This document shows, one piece after another, positions 33,330 through 43,044 of a stretch of 64,000 nt of DNA (position 1 is its first letter; each line of letters opens with the position of its first letter). The DNA lies in the NCBI GenBank assembly GCA_934481345.1, contig CAKSPF010000001.1, positions 124,001 through 188,000 of the forward strand, written 5' to 3'. The stretch comes from an uncultured Clostridia bacterium (GTDB taxonomy: Bacteria > Bacillota > Clostridia > UMGS1810). The notes under the pieces were generated by a model. It did not search any database. It was not told the origin of the DNA and worked only from the letters and a program-made list of their open reading frames with translations. A program made the translations under genes and the position numbers.

Positions 33330-34724
33330 TTATTTAACCAAGCATATATTGTTCATTTTTACAAGACCGGTATTTTCGGAATCGTCAGTCAAAACGACAG
33401 ATACCTTTTCGGCATACACATCGCCGATATTAAGATTTTTAACTTTTGCATCATTGCAGATATGCACAATTGCACCGCCGCAGCCGCAAGTATTTTTTCT
33501 GATAATATTTATATTTTTAACGGTGAGCGACTGTACGCTTCCGCTGTGAACACGCACATACTCAGTCGGAGATGAAGAAGAATCGTCTTCATAAGTGTTG
33601 ATTCCGTCAATTACAAGAGAATCTACTCTTGTTTCCGGATCCCAATCCGGCGGCAGACGGTTGTCCTCGCAGTAACGCAACCCCACATCTACCAGATAAC
33701 GGCTGTCACGCGGATGGCTGTGCTGAATATTACGCAGTGTCAGACATTCGACGTGTCCTCCCACACGGAACAAAAACGGTTCCGTATAATGGTAGTCAAT
33801 GGCTTCCGATTTAAGATTTACCGTATCAATGACAATACTTCCGTAACCGCATCCGGGTTTAACCCCCTCATTAAAAAACGGGTTAATGAAAAAGCCGTAA
33901 GAACGGTAAACACCTGTAACATTTTTAACCGTAACACGATCAAGCCTGCCTCCGCTGCAGCACAGCATGCGTATTGCCTGGTCTGCGCCGTACAGCTCAA
34001 CGCCGTCAATCAACACATCCGAAATAGAAGCATTGCGATCTTCTTCGTCAGGACCGAGTGCAATAAAATCATCACTTGACGAACCCCGTATGTTGCGAAG
34101 TGTCAAATACTGCCCGGGACCGTGAAAATGCAAACCGTCCTGATTGGTGCCATGGGCTTTATTCGGAAGGTCTATAAAGACATTTTCACACAAAACATGT
34201 TTCCAGTTGCGGAAAAACGCAGCATAGACACATTGATCACGAATAGTAACATCGGTAATTCTGACATGTCGGACGCCTATAAACAAAAAAGCTACCGTCC
34301 AATCGCTTGATTTTCCTTCTTCGGCAATGTATGTTGAAAATCCCGTGGCTGCATCGTCATACAGTATCATGCGTTCCTGTTCGGGGCAATTCTGATTGTA
34401 TGTACCGCCCTGCAATGTAATATAGCAGTCAATACCGTCGCCGTTAAATACACGGTTACCGTTTTGAATAAGCGGTCCGCCCGAATGGGGAGCCATGAAA
34501 AAACCGCAGGTATCATCAAGGCAGCAAATAGTTGTATTGGAATACACCTTCAGACCTCTCACAAGAGCCGCGCCGTCCATAACAAGATACACACCCTCTG
34601 TGCCGTCTTTTGCAATATCCAGTACTGCCTGAATTGCCGCTGTATCATCCGTTCCGCCGCCGGTTAACACATTACTGTCAAGAACAGCTCCCACCTGGCT
34701 TGCATAAACCATCCTTTTCTTCAT
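33330..34724 (-). CDS. Right-handed beta-helix protein, GH28/pectate-lyase-like
   Basis: 464-aa protein. The N-terminal part is the pectate-lyase-superfamily opener (GGGTDDTAAIQAVLDIAK); strands of a right-handed beta helix follow with many Leu-Thr-Val-x-Asn-Ile turns. Polygalacturonase-like Asn-x-Asp-Gly (TNQDGLHFHGPG) and Asp-Asp (SSDDFIALGP) motifs are present, but the Gly-His-Gly and Arg-Ile-Lys motifs of GH28 are not. No signal peptide, unlike secreted pectinases, so it may act on imported oligosaccharides or not be a standard GH28 enzyme. AAGGAG precedes the ATG; single gene. Confidence 0.7.
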   Translation of the reverse strand: MKKRMVYASQVGAVLDSNVLTGGGTDDTAAIQAVLDIAKDGTEGVYLVMDGAALVRGLKVYSNTTICCLDDTCGFFMAPHSGGPLIQNGNRVFNGDGIDCYITLQGGTYNQNCPEQERMILYDDAATGFSTYIAEEGKSSDWTVAFLFIGVRHVRITDVTIRDQCVYAAFFRNWKHVLCENVFIDLPNKAHGTNQDGLHFHGPGQYLTLRNIRGSSSDDFIALGPDEEDRNASISDVLIDGVELYGADQAIRMLCCSGGRLDRVTVKNVTGVYRSYGFFINPFFNEGVKPGCGYGSIVIDTVNLKSEAIDYHYTEPFLFRVGGHVECLTLRNIQHSHPRDSRYLVDVGLRYCEDNRLPPDWDPETRVDSLVIDGINTYEDDSSSSPTEYVRVHSGSVQSLTVKNINIIRKNTCGCGGAIVHICNDAKVKNLNIGDVYAEKVSVVLTDDSENTGLVKMNNICLVK

Positions 34725-34881
34725 ATTCTCTCTCCTTTTTCACTTAATCGCGCTATCTGATATTTTCACATTAACACAAACAAGCAAAAAATTCTTGCTG
34801 TACCTTGATGTTTTTTTATATATCATAACATTTTTATACATCTCAGCGGTTGATTATCGGATGCTTTTGAAAAAAGTATAT
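34725..34881. other. Gap between dnaE and the beta-helix gene
   Basis: AT-rich spacer. I found no convincing terminator for dnaE or a good promoter pair; the ribosome site of the beta-helix gene lies at its right-to-left end. Confidence 0.5.
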
Positions 34882-37800
34882 TTATTTTATCCGCACATTT
34901 TCGCATCCGAGAGTTTCGTTTAATTCTTCGGCAAGACCGGCACACAACCGGACACAGTGATTTTTGTCGGACGTAAAAACGGCGCCCGTGTCTTCCATAT
35001 ATATGCACACCTGAGTATCACCGCGGTATTTTGCCAGAATGCCTTTGATTTCATCAAGCAATGAATTATCGCCGAGTCTTAAATAAAGCTTTGCATTCTG
35101 CCTGATTTTATAATCATCTGCATTCATTGCCGAAATTAAGCTCAGCGATACGGTATCGTTTCGCTTTCGCACCTGCGCTGTAACGCAGATTACTCTGCCC
35201 TCTTTAAGAACTCCCTGAAATGCAAGATAAGTTTTTTCAAAAGCGGCAAGCTCTACCGTGTCATAAATGTCCGTAAAACTCATTGTACATATAAAAGCAC
35301 CGCTTTTTGTACGTTTTTTTGATATATTCGAAACTACTCCGCATATATTTACTTTCTGTCCGTCATCAATTTTTTCATCATGCAGGCTGTAAATCAAAGT
35401 GTCGGAAAAAGCAGCCGAAACAAGCAAGTATTTTTCCATAGGATTTCCGTACAAATACATACCGGCAAACTCATTTTCAAAAGACAATTTTTCTTCGGAT
35501 GTAAAATCCTCGCTGTCGCTTACATGGAGTATTTTTTGATTGCTTTGTTCATCACCGGAAAAAAAGCTTATCTGATCCGATGATTTACCCACACCGTCTT
35601 TTTGCACGGCGGAAAGCATTGATTCATAATTTAAAACCAACACTCTGCGGTTAGGAAATACCGAGTCAAAAACGCCGGTTTTAATAAGCACTTCTATACT
35701 TCTGCGGTTTAAATCATATGCCGCCATGCGGTTAATAAAATCTTCAAAGCTCTTAAAAGCACCGTTTTGTGTCCGTTCATCAACTATTTTCTGCGGAAAT
35801 ACCATTCCGACATTTTTAAGAGCTGCAAATCCGAAACGTACATCATTACCCTCTACGCTGAAATTTGCCATACTCTTATTAATATCCGGCGGCAGCAGAT
35901 TTACTCCGTATTTTTTGAAACCGGTAACATATTTATATATTTTATGCGAATTTCCGAGCAGGCTCACAAGCAGAGCCGCAAGGTATTCCGTCGGATAATT
36001 TGCCTTGAGATATGCCGTCTGGTATGCAACCCTTGCGTAACAGGCAGCATGGGATTTATTAAAAGCGTAGTTGGCAAAATCCGTAAGCAAATCGAAAATT
36101 TTATTTGCCACGGTATCGTCAATACCGTTTCTTCGCGTTCCGTTAACGGTAACCCTGCCGTTTTCGCAAAGTCCCTCTATAAAGACCTTTCTTTCCTTTT
36201 CCATCTGCTCATTCTTTTTCTTAGCCATTGCGCGTCTTACAAGGTCCGCCCTGCCCATGGAATATCCCGCGAGAGCACGGACAATACTCATAACCTGTTC
36301 CTGATAGATGACGGTTCCGTAAGTGGGTTTCAGAATGGGTTCCAAAAGAGGATGAAGATACTTTATTTTATCGGGATTTTTTACATTTTCCAAAAAAGCC
36401 GGTATCTGCTCCATCGGACCCGGTCTGTATATACTTGTAGTTGCGATAATATCCTCAAGTCTTTTTGGTTTGAATTTTCTTAAAAATGCCTGAAGTCCGG
36501 GATTTTCCAGTTGGAATACTCCGTCGGTGTCGCCTTTTTGAATAAGCTTAAAGGTCTTTTCATCATTATAGTCAAGATATGCAAGGTCAATCGTTATATC
36601 ACGCTGTTTTTTTACAAGCTTTACGGTATTGTCAATTATAGTGAGATTTCTTAGTCCGAGAAAATCCATTTTAAGAAGTCCGATTTTTTCAAGGCTTTCC
36701 ATGGGATACTGCGTCAAAAGAACGGTATCTCCGGTTTGCACCGGAACATAGTTAAAAAGCTCGTCATCTGCAATAACCACGCCTGCTGCATGGGTAGACA
36801 CATGGCGCACAAATCCCTCAAGCTTGATTGCAATATCAAGCATTTTTTTTACTGACGTATCAGTTTCGTACATATGTTTCAAGTCTGCATTTTTTTCTAT
36901 TGCGTCTTTTAGTTTAATGTGCAGAACATTCGGCACGGATTTTGCAGCTTTGTCTACCGTCTGAGGACTTATATTCATTACCCTGCCTACATCGCGTACC
37001 GCCGCGCGCGCGGCAAGCGTACCGAATGTTATTATACTTGCGACTCTGCTCTCGCCGTATTTTTTTGAAACATATTCTTTAACCTCATCACGCCGTTCAT
37101 TGCAGATATCAATATCAATATCCGGCATGCTTATTCTTTCGGGATTTAAAAATCTTTCAAAAACGAGGTCGTATTTTATAGGATCAACCTCGGTTATATT
37201 AAGGCAGTATGACACAATGCTCCCTGCTGCGCTGCCTCTGCCGGGTCCGACGGGGATTTTGCTGTCCTTTGCAAATTTTATAAAATCCCACACAATCAAA
37301 AAGTAGTCGGTATACCCCATAGATTCTATAACTTTTAATTCATATTCAATGCGTTTTTTTATTTCTTCGGTAACTGTGCCGTATTTTTTTGCCGCGCCTT
37401 CGCAGCACAGTTTTTTTAAATATTCAAAATGCGTAAGCTCGGTTTCAATTTCGATTTTAGGAAGATGAATTTTGTTAAAGTCAAGTTCAACATTACACCT
37501 TTTTGCAATCGCCGCAGTATTTTCAACTGCGCTCGGAACATACGAAAACAGACTTGCCATTTCCTCGGCGGATTTTACATAAAACTCCTGTCCGAAAAAT
37601 TTAAGTCTGTCATCATCATCTATTTTTTTGCCGGTTTGTATACAGGTTAAAACGTCCTGCAATATACTGTCTTCGCGGTTTATATAATGTGCGTCGTTTG
37701 TAGCGACAAGCTTAAGCCCGGTTTCCTCAGACAGCTTTATCATACCGTCTATGACTGTTTTTTCCTCCGGAATACCGTGATCCTGTATTTCCAGATAAAA

Positions 37801-38310
37801 ATTGCTGCTGCCGAAAATATCGGCATATTCCTGTGCTGATTTCAGAGCGCTGCCGTAATTTCCGTTTGCAAGGTGCATGCTCACCTCGCCCTTGAGACAG
37901 CCGCTAAGCGCAATAAGACCGTTTGAATATTTTTTAAGAAGTTCTTTATCGACTCTCGGTTTATAATAAAAGCCCTCCAGAAACGAATAAGAAACCAATG
38001 TCATAAGATTTTTGTATCCATCCTTGTTTTCGGCAAGCAAAATTAAATGTCCGTATGCGGAGTCCACTCCGTAAGTTCTTCCGAAACGGCTCTGCGGAGC
38101 TGTATAAACCTCACAGCCGATTATCGGCTTTATTCCGCGTTTCTTTGCGGCGGCATAAAACTCAACAGCACCGTACATAACACCATGATCGGTAATAGCC
38201 ATGCTTTTAAATCCGAGCTCAGCGGCACGGTCAAGCAACGGATCTATTTTTGCTGCTCCGTCGAGTATACTGTATTGAGTATGAATGTGCAAATGTGTAA
38301 AATCGTTCAT
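34882..38310 (-). CDS. dnaE: DNA polymerase III subunit alpha, DnaE type
   Basis: 1142-aa replicative polymerase. N-terminal PHP domain (THLHIHTQYSILDG; DHGVMYGAVEFY; IIGCEVY), family C polymerase core with GRGSAAGSIVSYCL and PDIDIDIC carrying catalytic Asp residues, a helix-hairpin-helix region near AAYDLNRRSIEVLI, and a C-terminal OB domain (VNICGVVSNISKKRTKSGA). Firmicutes usually pair it with PolC. The ATG overlaps the whiA stop (ATGA), so the TTG two codons earlier is not needed. It is the last gene of the hprK-to-dnaE run. Confidence 0.95.
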   Translation of the reverse strand: MNDFTHLHIHTQYSILDGAAKIDPLLDRAAELGFKSMAITDHGVMYGAVEFYAAAKKRGIKPIIGCEVYTAPQSRFGRTYGVDSAYGHLILLAENKDGYKNLMTLVSYSFLEGFYYKPRVDKELLKKYSNGLIALSGCLKGEVSMHLANGNYGSALKSAQEYADIFGSSNFYLEIQDHGIPEEKTVIDGMIKLSEETGLKLVATNDAHYINREDSILQDVLTCIQTGKKIDDDDRLKFFGQEFYVKSAEEMASLFSYVPSAVENTAAIAKRCNVELDFNKIHLPKIEIETELTHFEYLKKLCCEGAAKKYGTVTEEIKKRIEYELKVIESMGYTDYFLIVWDFIKFAKDSKIPVGPGRGSAAGSIVSYCLNITEVDPIKYDLVFERFLNPERISMPDIDIDICNERRDEVKEYVSKKYGESRVASIITFGTLAARAAVRDVGRVMNISPQTVDKAAKSVPNVLHIKLKDAIEKNADLKHMYETDTSVKKMLDIAIKLEGFVRHVSTHAAGVVIADDELFNYVPVQTGDTVLLTQYPMESLEKIGLLKMDFLGLRNLTIIDNTVKLVKKQRDITIDLAYLDYNDEKTFKLIQKGDTDGVFQLENPGLQAFLRKFKPKRLEDIIATTSIYRPGPMEQIPAFLENVKNPDKIKYLHPLLEPILKPTYGTVIYQEQVMSIVRALAGYSMGRADLVRRAMAKKKNEQMEKERKVFIEGLCENGRVTVNGTRRNGIDDTVANKIFDLLTDFANYAFNKSHAACYARVAYQTAYLKANYPTEYLAALLVSLLGNSHKIYKYVTGFKKYGVNLLPPDINKSMANFSVEGNDVRFGFAALKNVGMVFPQKIVDERTQNGAFKSFEDFINRMAAYDLNRRSIEVLIKTGVFDSVFPNRRVLVLNYESMLSAVQKDGVGKSSDQISFFSGDEQSNQKILHVSDSEDFTSEEKLSFENEFAGMYLYGNPMEKYLLVSAAFSDTLIYSLHDEKIDDGQKVNICGVVSNISKKRTKSGAFICTMSFTDIYDTVELAAFEKTYLAFQGVLKEGRVICVTAQVRKRNDTVSLSLISAMNADDYKIRQNAKLYLRLGDNSLLDEIKGILAKYRGDTQVCIYMEDTGAVFTSDKNHCVRLCAGLAEELNETLGCENVRIK

Positions 38311-39239
38311 CGGCAATTATCCGCTATCTCCTGAATTTTCCGCAGACGGTGGTTAACACCGGATTTCCCGAGCGGCGGGTTAAGCATTTCACCAAGCTCT
38401 TTGAGGGAATGCTCCCGGTATTCAAGACGAAGGCGCGCAACCTCCTTTAGATTTTCCGGCAAAGTGTCAAACATTTTATTTTTAATGAGTTTTTCTATAG
38501 CATGAACCTGCGAAACAGACGCATCAACCATTTTCTGCATGTTTGCGGATTCACAGTTAATCGTTCTGTTTACGTTGTTGCGTATTTCTTTTATAATTTT
38601 AGCATTATGAAAATTCATAAGCATGGAAAAAGCACCCATTGCGGTTAAAATATCCGCTATTTCATCGGAATTTTTAAAATAAATAACCATATTGCTTTTA
38701 CGCACTACGACTCTGGGTTTCAGTCCGAGCGCTCTCATCACTGAATACAAATCATTATGCAGACCGTAATTTGCAGTGACAAATTCCATATGATACTTCT
38801 TCTCCGGACTTGTAACGGAGCCGCATACAAGAAATACCCCTCGCAGAAACGCTTTTCTTTTTGCCGTGCTGTTAAGCATTTCGGTTTTTGCTCTGAAAGC
38901 GGTAAAATAGTTTACATCCGACGGCTTTTCAATAAATCCGAGTTTTAACATAATAGCCATCACACTGCTGTTTTCCATATATACCTGATAATATGAATTA
39001 CCGCCGGCAGTTTTATGTATTTTGATTTTTGTATTTATTTCCAGTGTATCCTTTACAAGCTGATATATGTGTCTTGCAATTTTGGGATTTTCGGTTACAA
39101 TCTGAAGTATAAGGCCGTCATTTCCGCGCCTCAGCTTACCGCCGAATGAAACAGTACCCATAAGCTCGCACAATGAAAGTGCGGAATTTGCATTTTTAAT
39201 TTTAACAAGCTCATTTTTTGTATCTGAAGAAAATGACAT
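38307..39239 (-). CDS. whiA: DNA-binding protein WhiA
   Basis: 310-aa WhiA: an N-terminal homing-endonuclease-like (LAGLIDADG) fold without catalytic activity and a C-terminal helix-turn-helix. Seen: SFSSDTKNELVKI, FLRGVFLVCGSVTSPEKKYHMEF and LRLEYREHSLKELGEMLNPPLGKSGVNHRLRKI. In Firmicutes it affects cell division and chromosome segregation. Part of the conserved rapZ-yvcK-whiA group. Confidence 0.95.
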   Translation of the reverse strand: MSFSSDTKNELVKIKNANSALSLCELMGTVSFGGKLRRGNDGLILQIVTENPKIARHIYQLVKDTLEINTKIKIHKTAGGNSYYQVYMENSSVMAIMLKLGFIEKPSDVNYFTAFRAKTEMLNSTAKRKAFLRGVFLVCGSVTSPEKKYHMEFVTANYGLHNDLYSVMRALGLKPRVVVRKSNMVIYFKNSDEIADILTAMGAFSMLMNFHNAKIIKEIRNNVNRTINCESANMQKMVDASVSQVHAIEKLIKNKMFDTLPENLKEVARLRLEYREHSLKELGEMLNPPLGKSGVNHRLRKIQEIADNCR

Positions 39240-39252
39240 ATAACCGTCTCCG

Positions 39253-40227
39253 TTAATTACTGTTGATTATTGTTTTTATTATATCTGCCAAATGTATGTA
39301 ATCGTGCCTTACCTTGTCGTTTTCATCTATGTATACAAGATTATCCTCTATAAGCTGTATACCGGATTTTTCAAAGCTTTCTCTGTCAGATATTACCTGC
39401 TCGGAGCCTTTGCTCAGATACCTTAAAAGAGTTTTTTCATCAAGCTGTTCATTGTTCGCTATGCAGATATCCACTATTTTTTCGGCAGAGTGCCGCTCAA
39501 TAGCCTGCACATGTTCAAAGGCGCTGTAACCGTCTGTTTCACCGGGCTGCGTCATAACATTGCAGATATATACTTTTTTTGCCTTTGTTTTCATAAGTGC
39601 ATCCGTTATACCGTCTATGAGCAAATTCGGTATTATGCTGGTATATAAGCTGCCAGGTCCGAGTATTACTATATCCGCTTCGTTAATTGCGTCAACACAC
39701 CTTCCAAATGCCTTTGCCCCTTTCGGTTCCATTATAACACGGCTTATGGCGCTGTTTTCCGAGATACATACCTTTGGTATATTGGATTCTCCGAACACCT
39801 GGTTTCCGTTTTTCAAAACCGCCTTTAAATTCACATTCTCCTTTGTAACGGGCAGAACGTGTCCTTTTACGGCAAGTACCGAGCTCATGCGCTCTATTGC
39901 ATTTTCAAAATCGCCCGTAAGTTCGGTCATTGCAGCCAAAAACAAATTACCGAAGCTGTGTCCTTTCAACATTCCGCAGTCGAAGCGGTATCTGAAAAGT
40001 TTTTTCAGCATGTCTTCGGCATCGGCAAGTGCAACAATGCAATTGCGTATATCGCCCGGAGGGGGAATGTTTAAATCCTCTCTCAATACTCCGGAGCTTC
40101 CTCCGTCATCGGAAACAGTAACTATCACATTTATATTCGACGTAAACTGCTTAATACCGCGGAGCATTGTCGAAAGACCTGTTCCGCCGCCGATTGCGAC
40201 AATTTTTACATCAGACAAATTTTTCAT
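39253..40227 (-). CDS. yvcK: YvcK/CofD-like gluconeogenesis factor
   Basis: 324 aa. YvcK binds UDP-sugars and supports gluconeogenic growth and cell wall synthesis. Seen: VAIGGGTGLSTMLRGIKQ, VTVSDDGGSSGVLREDLNIPPPGD, LGPGSLYTSIIPNLLI and TQPGETDGYSAFEHV. Between rapZ and whiA in the standard order; GGAGG before the ATG. Confidence 0.95.
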   Translation of the reverse strand: MKNLSDVKIVAIGGGTGLSTMLRGIKQFTSNINVIVTVSDDGGSSGVLREDLNIPPPGDIRNCIVALADAEDMLKKLFRYRFDCGMLKGHSFGNLFLAAMTELTGDFENAIERMSSVLAVKGHVLPVTKENVNLKAVLKNGNQVFGESNIPKVCISENSAISRVIMEPKGAKAFGRCVDAINEADIVILGPGSLYTSIIPNLLIDGITDALMKTKAKKVYICNVMTQPGETDGYSAFEHVQAIERHSAEKIVDICIANNEQLDEKTLLRYLSKGSEQVISDRESFEKSGIQLIEDNLVYIDENDKVRHDYIHLADIIKTIINSN

Positions 40228-40241
40228 TAAGCCCTCCGAAA

Positions 40242-41102
40242 CTACCTGCCTTTATTTATATCTCTGTGCGTAATATACGCATTCAATCCTTTGGATATAA
40301 GATATGAAAACAGTTCATTTGCAACAGTCACACTGCGGTGTTTTCCGCCTGTACACCCTATTGCAACCACAAGATTTGACTTGCCTTCTTCAATATAATG
40401 CGGCACGAGAAAGCCCATCATATCCATAAGCTTTTCAAGAAATTCCGACGTAACGGATGAGTTTTTTACATAATCGCTAACGTCGCGGTCAAGTCCTGTT
40501 TTTTCTTTCAATTCGGAAATATAGAACGGATTAGGTAAAAATCTTACATCAAAAACCAAATCGGCATCTATCGGCAAACCGTATTTAAATCCGAACGACA
40601 TTACATTTATCTGCATAGCTTCCGGTTCGGTTTCTATTTCAAAAACACCGCGCAGCTTATCACGAAGCTCCTTCGGTTTAAGTTCGGATGTGTCAATGAC
40701 AAAATCCGCTCTTTTCCTTATATCGGAAAGCATTTCGCGTTCCTTTTCTATACCGTCTATCAGATTTCCGTTTTTGGCGAGAGGATGCATTCTCCTTGTT
40801 TCTTTATACCGCTTAACAAGCGCATCGGTATTCGCGTCCAAAAACAGCAAATCACAGTTGCCGATATTTTTTTCAAAATCATCGATACATTCTATAAGTT
40901 CCGAAAAAAGCACTCCGCCTCTTGTATCTATTGCAAAAGCAACCTTTGTAATGGCACTGTCCGATGAAGAACATATTTCCGCAAATTTTGTAAAGAGCTT
41001 CGGCGGCATATTATCAACACAGTAAAAGCCCATATCCTCCATATATTTGACAGTCTGGCTTTTTCCTGCACCCGACATTCCCGTTATTACCACAAATTCC
41101 AT
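40242..41102 (-). CDS. rapZ: RapZ (YvcJ) nucleotide-binding protein
   Basis: 286-aa P-loop protein. Walker A TGMSGAGKS (residues 7-15), then YCVDNMPPKLF; the C-terminal domain has FDVRFLPNPFY, IGCTGGKHRSVTVAN, the sugar/RNA-binding part. In B. subtilis YvcJ hydrolyses GTP and affects competence; in E. coli RapZ handles GlmZ RNA. Second gene of the conserved trio. Confidence 0.94.
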   Translation of the reverse strand: MEFVVITGMSGAGKSQTVKYMEDMGFYCVDNMPPKLFTKFAEICSSSDSAITKVAFAIDTRGGVLFSELIECIDDFEKNIGNCDLLFLDANTDALVKRYKETRRMHPLAKNGNLIDGIEKEREMLSDIRKRADFVIDTSELKPKELRDKLRGVFEIETEPEAMQINVMSFGFKYGLPIDADLVFDVRFLPNPFYISELKEKTGLDRDVSDYVKNSSVTSEFLEKLMDMMGFLVPHYIEEGKSNLVVAIGCTGGKHRSVTVANELFSYLISKGLNAYITHRDINKGR

Positions 41103-41128
41103 TTCTGCTCACCCCGCCTGTTTTAAAA

Positions 41129-42019
41129 CTACTCAAAGTCCCCGATAAGTCTTACTTCGTTTTCCAAAGTTACTTTGAATTTATTGTAAACTTCTTTTTT
41201 TACATAATTCATCAGATTATAAATATCGCTGCTTGTAGCGTTGCCGCTGTTTACTATAAAGCCGCAATGTTTCTCCGATACCGCTGCGCCGCCTATACTG
41301 TATCCGCGAAGATTTGCATCGTCAATAAGCTTTGCCGCAAAATATCCTTCCGGTCTTTTAAATGTACTTCCTGCGCTCGGAAAGTTAAGCGGCTGTTTTT
41401 CACGTCTTCTGGAATTAAGTTCTTCCATAAGTGATTTGATTTCGCTGTAATTTCCGGATTTAAGTTTAATAACGGACGACAAAATCACCTCGCCGTTTTT
41501 AAACCGGCTTTTACGGTAGCCGAACTGATGATCACTTCCGAAAACAGTTTTTATATATCCGTTTTCGTCTATATAATCCGTACTTTCGACAACGTCCTTC
41601 ATCTCACCGCCGTATGCTCCTGCATTCATCATTACCGCACCGCCCAGACTTCCGGGTATTCCGGACGCAAACTCAAATCCCGAAAGAGAATTTTCAAGCG
41701 CGGTTACGGCAATTTTGGATAAAAGAGCGCCGGACTGAGCAATGATTGTATTGCCCTTTGCCGTGATTTCAGAAAACTTCCTGCCGATAGCGACAACCAC
41801 TCCGTCGTATCCTTTGTCGGACACCAGCAGATTTGAGCCGTTGCCTACAACGACATATTTTTCACCGTTTTCGCTTAGAAGCCGTATCAGTTCTTTCAGT
41901 CCGTCTGCGCTGTCCGGAGTGACAAAATACTTTGCACACCCTCCGGTTCTGAAACTGGTATGATTTTTCATAGGTTCATCCGCAAAAATATTATCATCGG
42001 TTAAACATTTTTTCAGCAA
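41129..42019 (-). CDS. murB: UDP-N-acetylenolpyruvoylglucosamine reductase
   Basis: FAD enzyme making UDP-MurNAc for peptidoglycan. Seen: DEPMKNHTSFRTGG, YVVVGNGSNLLVSDKGYDGVV, ASGIPGSLGGAVMMNAGAYGGEM, SAGSTFKRPEG with catalytic Ser, and C-terminal Glu-Val-Arg. The start is uncertain: the TTG at 42019 has no ribosome site. An in-frame ATT at 42037, nine bases after GGGAG (42051-42047) and just behind the upstream stop, would give a normal N-terminus and may be the true start; the first internal ATG would cut off conserved residues. Confidence 0.92.
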   Translation of the reverse strand: MLKKCLTDDNIFADEPMKNHTSFRTGGCAKYFVTPDSADGLKELIRLLSENGEKYVVVGNGSNLLVSDKGYDGVVVAIGRKFSEITAKGNTIIAQSGALLSKIAVTALENSLSGFEFASGIPGSLGGAVMMNAGAYGGEMKDVVESTDYIDENGYIKTVFGSDHQFGYRKSRFKNGEVILSSVIKLKSGNYSEIKSLMEELNSRRREKQPLNFPSAGSTFKRPEGYFAAKLIDDANLRGYSIGGAAVSEKHCGFIVNSGNATSSDIYNLMNYVKKEVYNKFKVTLENEVRLIGDFE

Positions 42020-42056
42020 ACTTTCTGTACTGTTAATATTAAGCCACTCCCGTCAA

Positions 42057-43004
42057 TTATTTTCCCAAAAATGCAGCGCCGATTATTCCCGCTTCGTTGC
42101 CAAGCTGTGCCATAACAATCTTTGACGCCGGAACCAGACCTCCGCCGTAGCATTTATCTTCAATATATTTTCTTACGGGCGTAAGAAGATTGTCACCCTG
42201 TCTGCTTATTCCGCCGCCAATGGCAACGACATTCGGCTGAAATGTATTTATAAGGTTTATTATACCCTCGGATACATATTTTACATACATATCAATAACC
42301 TGTTTTCCGACCGCATCGCCGCTCTGCATGGCATCCCACGGAATTTTTCCGTTGGCTTTGCCGCCGTTTTCCTTTATCATAGCTGCAAGAAGAGAATCGG
42401 GATTGTTTGCTGCCGCTTTTTCGGTTTCCCTGATAAGAGCCGTTGCGGAAGCATATGCCTCCCAGCAGCCTTTTCTTCCGCAGGTACACTGCTCACCGTC
42501 AACAACGATTACGGTATGACCGAGTTCACCGGCAACGCTGTTAAATCCTGTATAAAGCTTTTTATCGATTATTACACCGCCTCCTACCCCGGTACCGAGT
42601 GTAACGGCAATAAAATCTTCTACGGAATCATCATTCAAAGCAAAAAATTCTCCCAATGCCGCACAGTTTGCGTCATTATTTATATAAATCGGTTTGTCTA
42701 TATATTTTTTAAGTTCGCTGCAAATCGGAGCGTTTTTAAATCCCAGATTATTTGCATAAACCACGACTCCCGTTTTATCATCAATTGAGCCGGGGCATCC
42801 TATTCCGATTGACTTCACGTCATCAAGCGTAATTTTTGCATCGCTTACTACTTTTTTTACAAGTTCCGCTGTATCCGAAACGATTTTTTTATATCCCGCG
42901 TCTACATTTGTTTCAACCGAGTCCTTTACCAGAATCTTTCCTTCGGGCGAAACAACTCCTGCCTTTACTCCTGTTCCGCCAATGTCTATGCCTATATAAT
43001 ACAT
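42057..43004 (-). CDS. ROK family glucokinase
   Basis: 315-aa sugar kinase, probably glucokinase (glcK-like). Seen: YYIGIDIGGTGVKAGVV (phosphate), ALGEFFA, GTGVGGGVIIDKKLYTGFN, GELGHTVIV with catalytic Asp region, and the zinc motif CTCGRKGCWEAY that marks ROK kinases. It lacks an N-terminal helix-turn-helix, so it is an enzyme and not a ROK repressor. Between hprK and murB; AAGGAGAAAGAAA precedes the ATG. Confidence 0.9.
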   Translation of the reverse strand: MYYIGIDIGGTGVKAGVVSPEGKILVKDSVETNVDAGYKKIVSDTAELVKKVVSDAKITLDDVKSIGIGCPGSIDDKTGVVVYANNLGFKNAPICSELKKYIDKPIYINNDANCAALGEFFALNDDSVEDFIAVTLGTGVGGGVIIDKKLYTGFNSVAGELGHTVIVVDGEQCTCGRKGCWEAYASATALIRETEKAAANNPDSLLAAMIKENGGKANGKIPWDAMQSGDAVGKQVIDMYVKYVSEGIINLINTFQPNVVAIGGGISRQGDNLLTPVRKYIEDKCYGGGLVPASKIVMAQLGNEAGIIGAAFLGK

Positions 43005-43044
43005 TTTCTTTCTCCTTTATATATTTTATTTTGTATACAAGATG

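Noticed and set aside
35767..36483. 238-aa plus-strand frame within dnaE
   Set aside because: Antisense to the polymerase core; no ribosome site or recognisable domain.
39560..40273. 237-aa plus-strand open frame opposite yvcK
   Set aside because: Antisense of a clear yvcK; composition is that of a shadow frame.
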